From Streptantibioticus_A sp037034305 (GTDB lineage: Bacteria; Actinomycetota; Actinomycetes; Streptomycetales; Streptomycetaceae), in contig JBAGJY010000001.1 in the NCBI GenBank assembly GCA_037034305.1, positions 476,140 through 540,139 of the forward strand: 64,000 bases of DNA. The letters are read 5' to 3'. The notes under the pieces are model-generated. The model searched no databases. It had not been told where the DNA came from and was given only the letters and a program-made list of their open reading frames with translations. A program made the position numbers and the translations under genes. This document shows positions 32,874-41,633 of this stretch, piece after piece. Each line of letters begins with the position of its first letter. Position 1 is the stretch's first letter.

Positions 32874-34528
32874 GATCGGGCGGCCTCCCGTACCGGCAGC
32901 CGTACCGTGAACACCGCGCCCACCGCGCGGTCGACCTGGACGGTGCCGCCGCACCGGCGGGCGGTCTGCTCGACCAGGGCCAGGCCGATGCCGCGGCCGT
33001 GCGCCCCCTTGGTGCTCCAGCCGCGCCGGAACACCGCCCGCAGCGCCCCGGGGTCCACCCCGCCACCGGAGTCCGCGACCCGCAGCAGCAGTTCGCCGCC
33101 GTCGACCCGGGCGGCGACCTCGACGTAGGGGCGGCGGGCCGCCGCGCCCTCGACGGCCGCGTCCAGCGCGTTGTCGATCAGGTTGCCCAGGATGGTGACC
33201 AGGTCGCGGGAGTTGAGCGGCAGGTCGTCGCTGATGCGGGTGTCGTCGGTGACGCGGAACTCCACGCCCCGTTCGCTGGCCTCGGCCGCCTTGCCGAGCA
33301 GCAGCGCGGCCAGCACCGGTTCGGCGACCGCCGCGACCACCCGGTCGGTGAGCGCCTGGGCCAACTCCAGTTCGGCGGTGGCGAATTCGACCGCTTCCTC
33401 GACCCGGCCCAGTTCGATCAGCGAGACGACGGTGTGTAGCCGGTTCGCCGCCTCGTGGGCCTGGGAGCGCAGTGCCTCGGTGAAACCGCGCTGGTTGTCC
33501 AGCTCTCCGGCGAGCGCCTGGAGTTCGGTGTGATCGCGCAGGGTGACCACGGTGCCGCGTTGCTCGCCGCCGCTCACCGGCTGGGTGCTGAGCACCACCA
33601 CGCGGTCGGCGGTCAGGTGCAGTTCGTCCACGCGCGGTTCCGCCGTCAGCAGCGCCCCGGTCAGCGACGGTGGCAGGGCCAGCTCGGACACGTACCGCCC
33701 GACGGCGTCCTGCGGCAGGCCGAGCAGCTCGCGGGCGGCGTCGTTGCACAGGGCGACGCGCCGCTCGGCGTCCAGCAGCACCAGCCCCTCGCGCACGGCG
33801 TGCAGCGTCGCCTGGTGGTAGTCGTACATCCGGCTCAGGCCCTCGGCGCCCATGCCGTGGGTGTGCCGTCGCAGCCGCCGGTTGACGATGTACGTGCCCG
33901 CGCCGCCCGCCGCGAGGGCGGCCAGCGCCACGCCGATCAGCGCGGCGAGGTGGCCGCGCACCTCGCTGCTGATGGCGGCGACCGTGATGCCCACGCTGAC
34001 CAGCGCGGTCACCCGGCCGTTCTCCTCGACGGGGGTCACCACCCGCACCGAGCGGCCGAGGGTGCCGGTGTACGTCTCGGTGAACGTCCGGCCGCGCAGC
34101 GCGGGCGCGGTGTCGCCGAGGAAGCGCCCGCCGATCTGGCGTGGGTCGGGATGCGTCCAGCGGACACCGGCCGGGTTCATGATCGTGACGAAGGTGACGC
34201 CGGTGTCCTTGCGGACCCGCTCGGCGTACGGCTGGAGCACGGCGGTGGGGTTCGCGGTGTGCACGGCGGTGCGCAGCAACGGCGAGTCGGCGATGGCCAG
34301 GGCGGTGGCGGTCACCTTGTCCCGCGCGTCGTCCTCGGCCTGCCGCTGGGCGTAGGTGTACGCGAGCGCGGCGCAGCAGATCAGGACTGCCGCGACCACG
34401 ACGACCTGCATGGCGAACAGCTGACCGGCCAGGCTCCGGGGACGCCTCCCGCGCTCCGCCCCCGGACCCAACGGGCGACGCCGCAGTCGCCCGGTGGAGG
34501 GCTTTGCGGGGCGGCGGGCTATCGGCAT
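32870..34528 (-). CDS. Sensor histidine kinase, CitA/DcuS type
   Basis: A protein of 552 residues from ATG 34528. It has a membrane segment (about 37-60), an extracytoplasmic PAS-like (PDC/Cache) domain of about 130 residues with TVTFVTIMNPAG-like strands, and a second segment near 200-222. A cytoplasmic PAS domain follows, then an SpoOB-type dimerisation region with the phosphorylated His358 (RSQAHEAANRLH). The HATPase has ILGNLIDNALDA and GRGIGLALV. This is the plan of citrate and C4-dicarboxylate sensors. It forms an operon with the response regulator and diverges from dctA. Confidence 0.93.
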   Translation of the reverse strand: MPIARRPAKPSTGRLRRRPLGPGAERGRRPRSLAGQLFAMQVVVVAAVLICCAALAYTYAQRQAEDDARDKVTATALAIADSPLLRTAVHTANPTAVLQPYAERVRKDTGVTFVTIMNPAGVRWTHPDPRQIGGRFLGDTAPALRGRTFTETYTGTLGRSVRVVTPVEENGRVTALVSVGITVAAISSEVRGHLAALIGVALAALAAGGAGTYIVNRRLRRHTHGMGAEGLSRMYDYHQATLHAVREGLVLLDAERRVALCNDAARELLGLPQDAVGRYVSELALPPSLTGALLTAEPRVDELHLTADRVVVLSTQPVSGGEQRGTVVTLRDHTELQALAGELDNQRGFTEALRSQAHEAANRLHTVVSLIELGRVEEAVEFATAELELAQALTDRVVAAVAEPVLAALLLGKAAEASERGVEFRVTDDTRISDDLPLNSRDLVTILGNLIDNALDAAVEGAAARRPYVEVAARVDGGELLLRVADSGGGVDPGALRAVFRRGWSTKGAHGRGIGLALVEQTARRCGGTVQVDRAVGAVFTVRLPVREAARS

Positions 34529-34569
34529 GGGGCCAGTGTGCACAGGTGGCGTGAACTCTATGAACGTAA

Positions 34570-34587
34570 ACGTGACCGCCGTCACGT
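34570..34587. promoter_or_regulatory. Candidate Crp-binding dyad in the dctA / kinase intergenic region
   Basis: ACGTGAC-CGCC-GTCACGT is a perfect 7-bp inverted repeat. Its core, GTG-N6-GTCAC (34572-34585), fits the Streptomyces Crp consensus GTG-N6-GNCAC. It lies 63 bp upstream of the dctA start and 42 bp upstream of the kinase start. The response regulator of the locus could also bind here. Confidence 0.5.
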
Positions 34588-34649
34588 CCGGCGCGCATAG
34601 TCGCCGGAACCGACCGGTCGGGACGCCGGTGGTACCTCAGGAGGAAACG

Positions 34650-35999
34650 ATGGCAGAGTCGACGCCAGCGCGCCCGCGCCGGGACCGGACCCACTACCTG
34701 TACCTGGCCGTCATCGCGGCGGTGCTGGCCGGGATCGCGCTGGGGCTGGCCGCCCCGGGCGCGGCGAAGGAGCTCAAGCCCCTCGGCACCGGGTTCGTCA
34801 GTCTGATCACGATGATGATCTCGCCGGTCATCTTCTGCACGATCGTGCTGGGCATCGGCTCGGTGCGCAAGGCCGCGAAGGTCGGCGCGGTGGGCGGGCT
34901 GGCGCTCGGCTACTTCGTGGTGATGTCCACGGTGGCGCTGGCCATCGGGCTGGCGGTGGGCAACTTCCTGCATCCGGGCAGCGGTCTGCATCTGACCGCC
35001 GCGGCGAAGGCCGCCGGGCACGGCCAGGCCGCGGGGGCCGCGGAGGGCGGTACGGACTTCGTCCTCGGGATCATCCCCAAGACGCTGGTGTCCGCGTTCA
35101 CCACCGGGCAGGTGCTCCAGACGCTGCTGGTCGCGCTGCTGGTCGGCTTCGCCCTCCAGGCGATGGGCAGCGCGGGGGAGCCGGTGCTGCGCGGCATCGG
35201 GCACCTCCAGAAGCTGGTCTTCCGTGTGCTGTCGATGATCATGTGGGTGGCGCCGGTGGGGGCGTTCGGCGCGATGGCGGCGGTGGTCGGCGCCACCGGT
35301 CTCGGGGCGCTCAAGGCGCTGGCCGTGATCATGCTCGGCTTCTACACGACGTGTCTGCTGTTCGTGCTCGTCGTACTGGGCACCGTGCTGCGGCTGGTGT
35401 GCGGGGTGGGCGTGGTTTCCCTGCTGCGCTATCTGGCCAGGGAGTTCCTGCTGATCCTGTCGACCTCGTCGTCGGAGTCGGCGCTGCCGAGGCTGATCGC
35501 GAAGATGGAGCACCTGGGTGTGAGCCGCGCGGTGGTCGGCATCACCGTGCCGACCGGCTACTCGTTCAACCTCGACGGCACCGCGATCTACCTGACGATG
35601 TCCTCGCTGTTCGTCGCGGACGCGCTCGGCAGGCCGCTGGCCCTGGGGCAGCAGATCTCGCTGCTGGTGTTCATGGTGATCGCCTCCAAGGGCGCGGCCG
35701 GTGTCACCGGCGCGGGCCTGGCCACCCTGGCCGGTGGACTCCAGTCGCACCGCCCCGACCTGGTGGACGGCGTCGGGCTGATCGTCGGCATCGACCGGTT
35801 CATGAGCGAGGCGCGGGCGTTGACGAACTTCGCGGGCAACGCCGTAGCGACGGTGGTCATCGGCGCGCTGACCAAGGAGTTCGACCGGGACCGCGCACGG
35901 GCGGTGCTCGGTGGGCAACTCCCCTTCGACGAGCAGGGGTTGGGCGACGGCTCCCAGCCGTCGGACGCCGAGGGCACCAGGTCGCCCGTGGCGGTGTGA
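34650..35999 (+). CDS. dctA: C4-dicarboxylate:cation symporter
   Basis: A protein of 449 residues with AGGAGGAA (34639-34646) before the ATG. It belongs to the dicarboxylate/amino acid:cation symporter (SDF) family: eight membrane segments plus hairpins, the serine-rich STSSSESALPRL, GYSFNLDGTAIYLTM with the NxDG motif, ASKGAAGVTGAG, and a late IDRFMSEARALTNFAGN. It imports succinate, fumarate or malate with Na+ or H+. The divergent CitA/DcuS-like kinase and regulator support a dicarboxylate role. It converges with tetR with 10 bp between stops. Confidence 0.95.
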   Translation: MAESTPARPRRDRTHYLYLAVIAAVLAGIALGLAAPGAAKELKPLGTGFVSLITMMISPVIFCTIVLGIGSVRKAAKVGAVGGLALGYFVVMSTVALAIGLAVGNFLHPGSGLHLTAAAKAAGHGQAAGAAEGGTDFVLGIIPKTLVSAFTTGQVLQTLLVALLVGFALQAMGSAGEPVLRGIGHLQKLVFRVLSMIMWVAPVGAFGAMAAVVGATGLGALKALAVIMLGFYTTCLLFVLVVLGTVLRLVCGVGVVSLLRYLAREFLLILSTSSSESALPRLIAKMEHLGVSRAVVGITVPTGYSFNLDGTAIYLTMSSLFVADALGRPLALGQQISLLVFMVIASKGAAGVTGAGLATLAGGLQSHRPDLVDGVGLIVGIDRFMSEARALTNFAGNAVATVVIGALTKEFDRDRARAVLGGQLPFDEQGLGDGSQPSDAEGTRSPVAV

Positions 36000-36009
36000 T
36001 CCGGCCGGG

Positions 36010-36609
36010 CTAGCCGGGGGCGACGGTGTCCGCCAGCCGCGCGGCGCGCTCGGCGGGCACGCCCGCCGCCGTCAGCGCGGTGAAGGCGGCGGCGCTGCCC
36101 GCCCGTCGCGGCGGCAGGGCGCCGTCGTTGACCGCCTCCATCAGGCCGAACAGCACCTGCTCGTGGACGTGGGCGAGCGCCTGAGCGGGCAGCGGTGAGG
36201 TGAACACGCCCTGGTCCAGGCCGCGTTGCAGCACCTCGGCGCAGGAGCTGCGGACCGGTGCCAACCGCTGCCGGATGCCTTCCATGGTCACGCTGCGCTG
36301 CGCGAGCGCGACCAGCAGCCGGTAGCGGTCGGCGATCTGCCACACCGCGAGCACGCTGCGGGCCAGTGCCTCGGCCGGGTCCTCGACGCCCTCCTGCGCG
36401 GCCGCGTGGGTGGCGGCCACCGCCTCGGCGGCGTCGTCGGTCAGCGCGCTGATCAGCGCGTCGCGGCTGGGGAAGTGCCCGTAGACGGTGCGGCGAACCA
36501 CGCCCGCGGCGCGGGCGATCTGGTCCATGCTCGCGTCCGGGTCGCGCAGCAGCTCGGCGAGCGCGACGTCCATCAGACGGCGGCGGTTGGCGTCGGCTCG
36601 GCCGGTCAT
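36010..36609 (-). CDS. TetR-family repressor
   Basis: A protein of 199 residues. The N-terminal helix-turn-helix (about 8-50) reads RRLMDVALAELL, MDQIARAAGVVRRTVYGHFPSRDALI. The C-terminal part is a ligand-binding helical bundle. It diverges from an MFS efflux gene across 180 bp that contain three copies of an 18-bp operator, so it most likely represses that gene and is relieved by a drug-like ligand. Confidence 0.93.
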   Translation of the reverse strand: MTGRADANRRRLMDVALAELLRDPDASMDQIARAAGVVRRTVYGHFPSRDALISALTDDAAEAVAATHAAAQEGVEDPAEALARSVLAVWQIADRYRLLVALAQRSVTMEGIRQRLAPVRSSCAEVLQRGLDQGVFTSPLPAQALAHVHEQVLFGLMEAVNDGALPPRRAGSAAAFTALTAAGVPAERAARLADTVAPG

Positions 36610-36706
36610 GCCTGCTTCCTTCCAGGAGCCCGCGCGAACGTCTCCTGCGAACGCCCCCTGCGGACGGGTGTCCGCGAATCCTACGGGTGTCGGTCCTCCC
36701 TTCATT

Positions 36707-36769
36707 TTGCACATCACTGTGCAATGCCGTAACTTGCACATGGCTGTGTAATTGCACAGTCTTGTGCAA
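36707..36769. promoter_or_regulatory. Three near-identical 18-bp operators, TTGCACA-N4-TGTGCAA
   Basis: Site 1 is 36707-36724 (spacer TCAC), site 2 is 36734-36751 (spacer TGGC, right arm TGTGTAA) and site 3 is 36752-36769 (spacer GTCT). Sites 2 and 3 abut exactly and site 1 is 27 bp upstream of site 2. They end 20 bp before the MFS start codon and lie 100-160 bp from the tetR start. Predicted binding sites of the divergent TetR protein. Confidence 0.85.
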
Positions 36770-36789
36770 GATCTTGGAGGGGGAGTGCC

Positions 36790-38391
36790 GTGCGCCTTGT
36801 CCTGACCGAACCGGTCGAGTCCACCGACCGGCCGTACGCCCGTCGGTGGTGGGCACTGCTGGTGCTGTGCCTGAGCCTGCTGATCATCGTGATGGCGAAC
36901 ACCTCGCTCACCGTCGCGGCTCCCGACATGACCGCGGACCTGGGCCTGACCAGCTCGGACCTGCAGTGGGTGATCGACGCCTACACCGTGCCGTACGCGG
37001 CGCTGATGCTGCTGCTCGGTGCCATCGGCGACAAGTACAGCCGCCGGGGCGCACTGCTGCTCGGGTTGGCGGTCTTCGGCGCGGCGTCCGTCGCCGGGTC
37101 GCTGGTGCACAGCGCCACCGGCGTGATCATCGCGCGGGCCGTGATGGGCGTCGGCGCGGCCCTGATCATGCCCGCCACGCTGTCTCTGCTGGCCGCCACC
37201 TTCCCGAAGGCCGAGCGGGCCAAGGCCATCACCATGTGGACGGCGACGGCCGGGCTGGCCATCGCGGTCGGACCGCTGGTCGCGGGAGTGCTGCTGCAGG
37301 ACCACAGCTGGTCCGCGACGTTCCTGATCAACGTTCCGGTCGTGGTCGTCGCGATGGTCGGCGCGCTGGTGCTGGTTCCGCCGTCCCGCGCGGGGCACCA
37401 GGGGCGGATCGACGTGGTCGGCGGACTGCTGTCGGTGGTCTCGCTCGGCGCGCTGGTCTACATGATCATCGAGGGGCCGCACTTCGGCTGGGGCACCGCG
37501 GCGATCAGCGCCGCCGTCGTCGCCGGGGTCGGCCTGATCGCCTTCGTGCTCTGGGAGTTGCGGCACCCCCGTCCGGTGCTGGACGTACGGCGCTACCGCG
37601 ACCGCGGCTTCGCGGGCTCCAACCTCGCCGTGGCGCTGTTCTTCCTGGCGGTCTTCGGAGCCTTCTACTACCTCACCCAGCATCTGCAGTTCGTGCTCGG
37701 CTACAGCCCGTTGGACACCGGGGTGCGGATGCTGCCGCTGGCCGGTGCGGTGTTCGTGGGCGCCGCGCTGACCGGGGTGCTGACGCCGCGGCTCGGAATG
37801 AAGGTGACGGTCACCGCGGGCATGGCCGGTGGCACGGTGGCCCTGGCGCTGCTCACCCGGGTGCACTCCGGATCGACGTACTCGGACTTCGTCGTGCCGC
37901 TGATGGTGCTGGGACTGGCGATCGGACTGAGCCTCTCGCCGTGCACCGACGCCATCATGGGGGCGTTCCCGGAGTCCGAACTGGGCGTCGGCGGCGCGGT
38001 GAACGACACCTCGCTGGAACTCGGCGGCTCGCTGGGGATCGCCATCCTGGGCTCGGTGCTGTCCGGTTCGTACTCCTCGCACCTCGCTCACGCGGTGCGC
38101 GGCCAACTGCCGTCGGCCGCGCTGTCCGCGGCGCAGGACTCCGTGGGCGCCGGGCTCGCCGTCGCACAGAAGGTCGCGGCCCAGGCGGGGCCGCGGCAGG
38201 CGGCGGTCATGGTGCACGCGGTACGGGGCGCGTTCGCCGACGCGGTCGCGCACACCAGCCTGGTGGGGGCGGTTGTGCTGGGCGTCGGCACCGTGCTGGT
38301 GGCGGCTTTGCTGCCGCTTCGCCGCCGGGCGGCGGAGACGGCCGATGCCACCGCCACCGCGCGGCGGGAGTTGGAAGGGGCGCGGGGGTAG
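36790..38391 (+). CDS. MFS multidrug efflux transporter, DHA2 (14-helix) type
   Basis: A protein of 533 residues from GTG 36790, preceded by GGAGG. About 14 membrane segments are seen. Motif A-like GAIGDKYSRRGALL lies after helix 2, DLQWVIDAYTVPYAAL is the QacA/EmrB-type helix 1-2 region, and GPLVAGVLLQDHSWSATFLINVPV is motif C, typical of proton-driven drug antiporters. It exports hydrophobic drugs or a metabolite. Three TetR operators directly upstream indicate tight, inducible control. It converges on an Xre gene through a long hairpin. Confidence 0.94.
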   Translation: MRLVLTEPVESTDRPYARRWWALLVLCLSLLIIVMANTSLTVAAPDMTADLGLTSSDLQWVIDAYTVPYAALMLLLGAIGDKYSRRGALLLGLAVFGAASVAGSLVHSATGVIIARAVMGVGAALIMPATLSLLAATFPKAERAKAITMWTATAGLAIAVGPLVAGVLLQDHSWSATFLINVPVVVVAMVGALVLVPPSRAGHQGRIDVVGGLLSVVSLGALVYMIIEGPHFGWGTAAISAAVVAGVGLIAFVLWELRHPRPVLDVRRYRDRGFAGSNLAVALFFLAVFGAFYYLTQHLQFVLGYSPLDTGVRMLPLAGAVFVGAALTGVLTPRLGMKVTVTAGMAGGTVALALLTRVHSGSTYSDFVVPLMVLGLAIGLSLSPCTDAIMGAFPESELGVGGAVNDTSLELGGSLGIAILGSVLSGSYSSHLAHAVRGQLPSAALSAAQDSVGAGLAVAQKVAAQAGPRQAAVMVHAVRGAFADAVAHTSLVGAVVLGVGTVLVAALLPLRRRAAETADATATARRELEGARG

Positions 38392-38400
38392 CGCCGCCGC

Positions 38401-38449
38401 GGTCGGGTCGTGCCCACCCCCCAGCTACCGCTGGGAGGTGCCCCCGACC
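38401..38449. terminator. Long imperfect hairpin between converging MFS and Xre genes
   Basis: GGTCGGG (38401-38407) pairs with CCCGACC (38443-38449). An inner stem of CACCCCCCAG with CTGGGAGGTG (one mismatch) closes on a CTACCG loop. It can terminate both converging transcripts. Confidence 0.6.
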
Positions 38450-38480
38450 CCAGCGGCACCACTGCCGACAACCGGGCCGA

Positions 38481-39140
38481 TCACTCCACCAACTCCCAGA
38501 AGCGGGCGAGGACGCGGGCCAGATACGGTGTCCCCTTGTCCTGCGCGGGAGCGGTCTGGCTCCAGCTCAGTGAGGATGTCATCAACGACTGGTACTCCTC
38601 GTGGAGTTGGCCGAGGGCGCGCTCGACGCGCGCCCTCGGCAGCGAGACCATCGCACTCACCGGCTTGACGTACGGCTGCCAGCGGACCGTTGCCGCCGAG
38701 CGAAGGTGTTCGGCCAGCTTCTGCTCGCGGCCGGTCACGGCGACCACCTGGGCCGGGGTGAGCCCCAGGACCTCAGCGAGGGCCGCCGTCTGGCGGGCGT
38801 CCCCCGTCCAGCGGTCGTCGTCCTCCATCCGCGCGTACCGCGCGGCCCGCAACCCCACCGCGAACGCGACGTCCGCCACCGCCAGCCCGCGCGACCAGCG
38901 GTACTCGCGCAGCGTGGTGGGCGCCCCCAGCAGGTCCGCGGGCGCGCACCACAACGCGGCGGCCAGCGCGGTCACTTCCCGCTCGCCCGGGACCGCCTGG
39001 CCCCGCTCCCAGGCCAGCACCGTCTCCGGCAGCGCGCGCAGACCGTATGACGCCCACATTCCATGGGAAACATGGGCGTGCGACATTCCAAGCTGTTGGC
39101 GATGGCGCCTTGCGGAGGCGGGATCGAAGGGAGGCGGCAC
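38481..39140 (-). CDS. Xre-family regulator with two helix-turn-helix-like regions
   Basis: A protein of 219 residues from GTG 39140. The first helical region (about 8-65) contains SHGMWASYGLRALPETVLAWERGQAVPGEREVTALAAAL. A second (about 75-125) contains TLREYRWSRGLAVADVAFAVGLRAARYARMEDDDRW, each resembling a cro/cI-type fold. The C-terminal 90 residues are helical, ending in LARVLARFWELVE. Two consecutive HTH domains suggest an unusual DNA-reading mode or partner binding. Targets unknown. Adjacent genes (MFS transporter, glgB) give no clear hint. Confidence 0.8.
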   Translation of the reverse strand: MPPPFDPASARRHRQQLGMSHAHVSHGMWASYGLRALPETVLAWERGQAVPGEREVTALAAALWCAPADLLGAPTTLREYRWSRGLAVADVAFAVGLRAARYARMEDDDRWTGDARQTAALAEVLGLTPAQVVAVTGREQKLAEHLRSAATVRWQPYVKPVSAMVSLPRARVERALGQLHEEYQSLMTSSLSWSQTAPAQDKGTPYLARVLARFWELVE

Positions 39141-39227
39141 CCGGTCAGCGTACGTCCGACTACCGCCCGTAACGCACCATACGTTCCGCTGAATGATGGC
39201 CTGAAACCGACCACCGTTCTCAGAGGT

Positions 39228-41600
39228 TCATACGGGCCGCAGCCACACCGTGGCCAGTGGCGGCAGCGTCAACGCCGTCGAGACCGCGCCGCAGTTGCCG
39301 ACCCCGCTGCCCCCGTACGCCATGCCGTCCGTGTTCAGCACCTCGCGCCAGCCCTCGTGCCCGCCCGGGAAGCGGACCTTGTAGTCATGGCGCACCACCG
39401 GGGAGAAGTTGCTGACGCACACCAGCGGATGCCCGTCGGTGTCGTAGCGGACGAACGACAGCACGTTGTCGTCCGCCGCGTGGGCGTCGATCCAGGCGAA
39501 ACCCGCCGGATCGGTGTCCAGTTGCCACAGCGCGGGAGTGGCGCGGTAGCACGTGTTGAGGTCGCGCACCAGATCCCGCACCCCGGTGTGGTCACCGGCC
39601 GCGCTGTACCCGGGGTCGGTGAGCCACCAGTCGGGGCCGCTGTCGTGCGACCACTCCGCGCCCTGGGCGAACTCCTGGCCCATGAACAGCAGTTGCTTGC
39701 CGGGATGCGCCCACATGAAGGCCAGATAGGCGCGGTGGGTGGCGCGCTGCTGCCACCAGTCACCGGGCGACTTGGCCACCAGCGCGCCCTTGCCGTGCAC
39801 CACCTCGTCGTGCGAGATCGGCAGCACGTAGTTCTCGGAGTACGCGTAGACCATGGCGAACGTCATGTCGCCGTGGTGGTACCTGCGGTGCACCGGCTCG
39901 TGCGAGAGGTAGCGCAGCGTGTCGTGCATCCAGCCCATGTTCCACTTCAGGCCGAAGCCCAGACCGCCGGAGTCGGTGGGCCGGGTCACCCCGTCCCACG
40001 CGGTGGACTCCTCGGCGACGGTGACGATGCCCGGGCAGCGGCGGTAGACGGTGGCGTTCATCTCCTGGAGGAAGGCCACCGCGTCCAGGTTCTCCCGGCC
40101 ACCGAAGGCGTTGGGCGACCACTGCCCGTCCTCGCGCGAGTAGTCGAGGTAGAGCATCGAGGCCACCGCGTCCACCCGCAGCCCGTCGATGTGGAACTCC
40201 TCCAGCCAGTACACCGCGTTGGCCACCAGGAAGTTGCGCACCTCGGTCCGGCCGAAGTCGAACTCCAGCGTGCCCCAGTCCGGGTGCTCGGCGCGGAGCG
40301 GGTCGCCCGGCTCGTACAGCGGGGTGCCGTCGAACCGGGCCAGCGCCCAGTCGTCCTTCGGGAAGTGCGCGGGCACCCAGTCCATCAGCACCCCGATCCC
40401 GGCCTGGTGCAGCGCGTCCACCAGATGCCGGAAGTCGTCCGGCGTACCGAGCCGGGCAGTGGGGGCGTAGTACGAGGTCACCTGGTAGCCCCAGGAGCCG
40501 CCGAACGGGTGCTCGGCGATCGGCATCAGTTCGACATGGGTGAAGCCCAGGTCGTTGACATAGGCGGGGAGTTGCTCGGCCAGTTCGCGGTAGCTCAGGC
40601 CCGGCCGCCACGACGGCAGGTGGACCTCGTAGACCGAGAAGGGCGCCTGGTGCACCGGCCGGGTGGCACGGTGGGCCAGCCACTCCTGGTCGTGCCAGGT
40701 GTGATGGCAGACCTCGACCACCGACGCGGTGGCGGGCGGCGCCTCGGTGCGCCGGGCCATCGGGTCCGCCTTGACCACCTGCCCGCCGTCCGGGGTGGTG
40801 ATCCGGAACTTGTATAGCGCGCCCTCACCGATCCCGGGCACGAACAGCTCCCACACACCGGACCCGCCCAGTGACCGCATCGGATGGCCGGTGCCGTCCC
40901 AGTAGTTGAAGTCCCCGACCACCTGCACGCCGCGCGCGTTCGGCGCCCACACCGCGAACCGGGTTCCGGCCACGCCCTGGTGGGTCATCACCCGTGCGCC
41001 CAGCGCCCGCCACAACTCCTCGTGCCGTCCCTCGCCGATCAGATGCAGATCCAGTTCACCCAGCGAGGGCAGCAGCCGGTATCCGTCCTCCACCTCGTGC
41101 GCACCGTCGTCGTACGTCACCAGCAGCCGGTACTCGGGGATATCCGTCAGCGGCAGTACCGCGCTGAACAACCCCCGTCCCTCCGGCCGCAGTTCGACCC
41201 GCGCCCCCTTCAGGAGCACCGCGACCGCCCGCGCGTACGGGCGCAGCGCGCGCACCACGATCCCGCCGTCGGTGCGGTGCGCGCCCAGCAGCGCGTGCGG
41301 GTCGTGGTGCGCACCGGCGAGCAGCCGTTCCACCTCACCGGGATCGGGCGTGCCGCCCGTCGCCGCCGCCGGGGCCGCGGGCCGCACGGCGGGGGTGCGG
41401 GCGGGCGCCGGACCGGGCGCGGGCGCGGGCGTCGGCGGCCTGCGGCGGGGGGCGGTGCCGGAGGCCGGTGGACGGTTGCCGGGGGTGTAGCCGCGGGCGG
41501 CGGCCTCGGGCTGCTCGCCGGGGCCGTACGCGAGGAAGGTGGCCGGTACCACGGATGCCGTCTCCCCGGGGGACGGACGCGAGGGGTCGCGGGGAATCAC
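39228..41600 (-). CDS. glgB: 1,4-alpha-glucan branching enzyme of the GlgE pathway
   Basis: A protein of 790 residues, GTG start with AGGAGGAA upstream. An Ala/Pro/Arg-rich extension of about 85 residues precedes two beta-sandwich modules (N1, CBM48) and the GH13 barrel. Asp477 (LRVDAVAS) is the nucleophile, Glu530 (VAEEST) the acid/base, and SHDEVVHGKG is the third catalytic region. It introduces alpha-1,6 branches into the glucan chains that GlgE elongates. Fourth gene of glgE-treS-mak-glgB, 33 bp after mak. The N-terminal extension is absent from typical bacterial GlgB proteins of 730-740 residues. Confidence 0.95.
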   Translation of the reverse strand: MIPRDPSRPSPGETASVVPATFLAYGPGEQPEAAARGYTPGNRPPASGTAPRRRPPTPAPAPGPAPARTPAVRPAAPAAATGGTPDPGEVERLLAGAHHDPHALLGAHRTDGGIVVRALRPYARAVAVLLKGARVELRPEGRGLFSAVLPLTDIPEYRLLVTYDDGAHEVEDGYRLLPSLGELDLHLIGEGRHEELWRALGARVMTHQGVAGTRFAVWAPNARGVQVVGDFNYWDGTGHPMRSLGGSGVWELFVPGIGEGALYKFRITTPDGGQVVKADPMARRTEAPPATASVVEVCHHTWHDQEWLAHRATRPVHQAPFSVYEVHLPSWRPGLSYRELAEQLPAYVNDLGFTHVELMPIAEHPFGGSWGYQVTSYYAPTARLGTPDDFRHLVDALHQAGIGVLMDWVPAHFPKDDWALARFDGTPLYEPGDPLRAEHPDWGTLEFDFGRTEVRNFLVANAVYWLEEFHIDGLRVDAVASMLYLDYSREDGQWSPNAFGGRENLDAVAFLQEMNATVYRRCPGIVTVAEESTAWDGVTRPTDSGGLGFGLKWNMGWMHDTLRYLSHEPVHRRYHHGDMTFAMVYAYSENYVLPISHDEVVHGKGALVAKSPGDWWQQRATHRAYLAFMWAHPGKQLLFMGQEFAQGAEWSHDSGPDWWLTDPGYSAAGDHTGVRDLVRDLNTCYRATPALWQLDTDPAGFAWIDAHAADDNVLSFVRYDTDGHPLVCVSNFSPVVRHDYKVRFPGGHEGWREVLNTDGMAYGGSGVGNCGAVSTALTLPPLATVWLRPV

Positions 41601-41633
41601 GGGCGGTTCCTCCTGTTCGGCGGTGGATTGGGG

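Noticed and set aside
32193..35918. Single frame of about 1240 residues covering response regulator and kinase
   Set aside because: Only the part from ATG 32873 encodes a receiver domain; upstream it is an off-frame reading of the kinase and antisense of dctA. The kinase has its own frame with all expected motifs.
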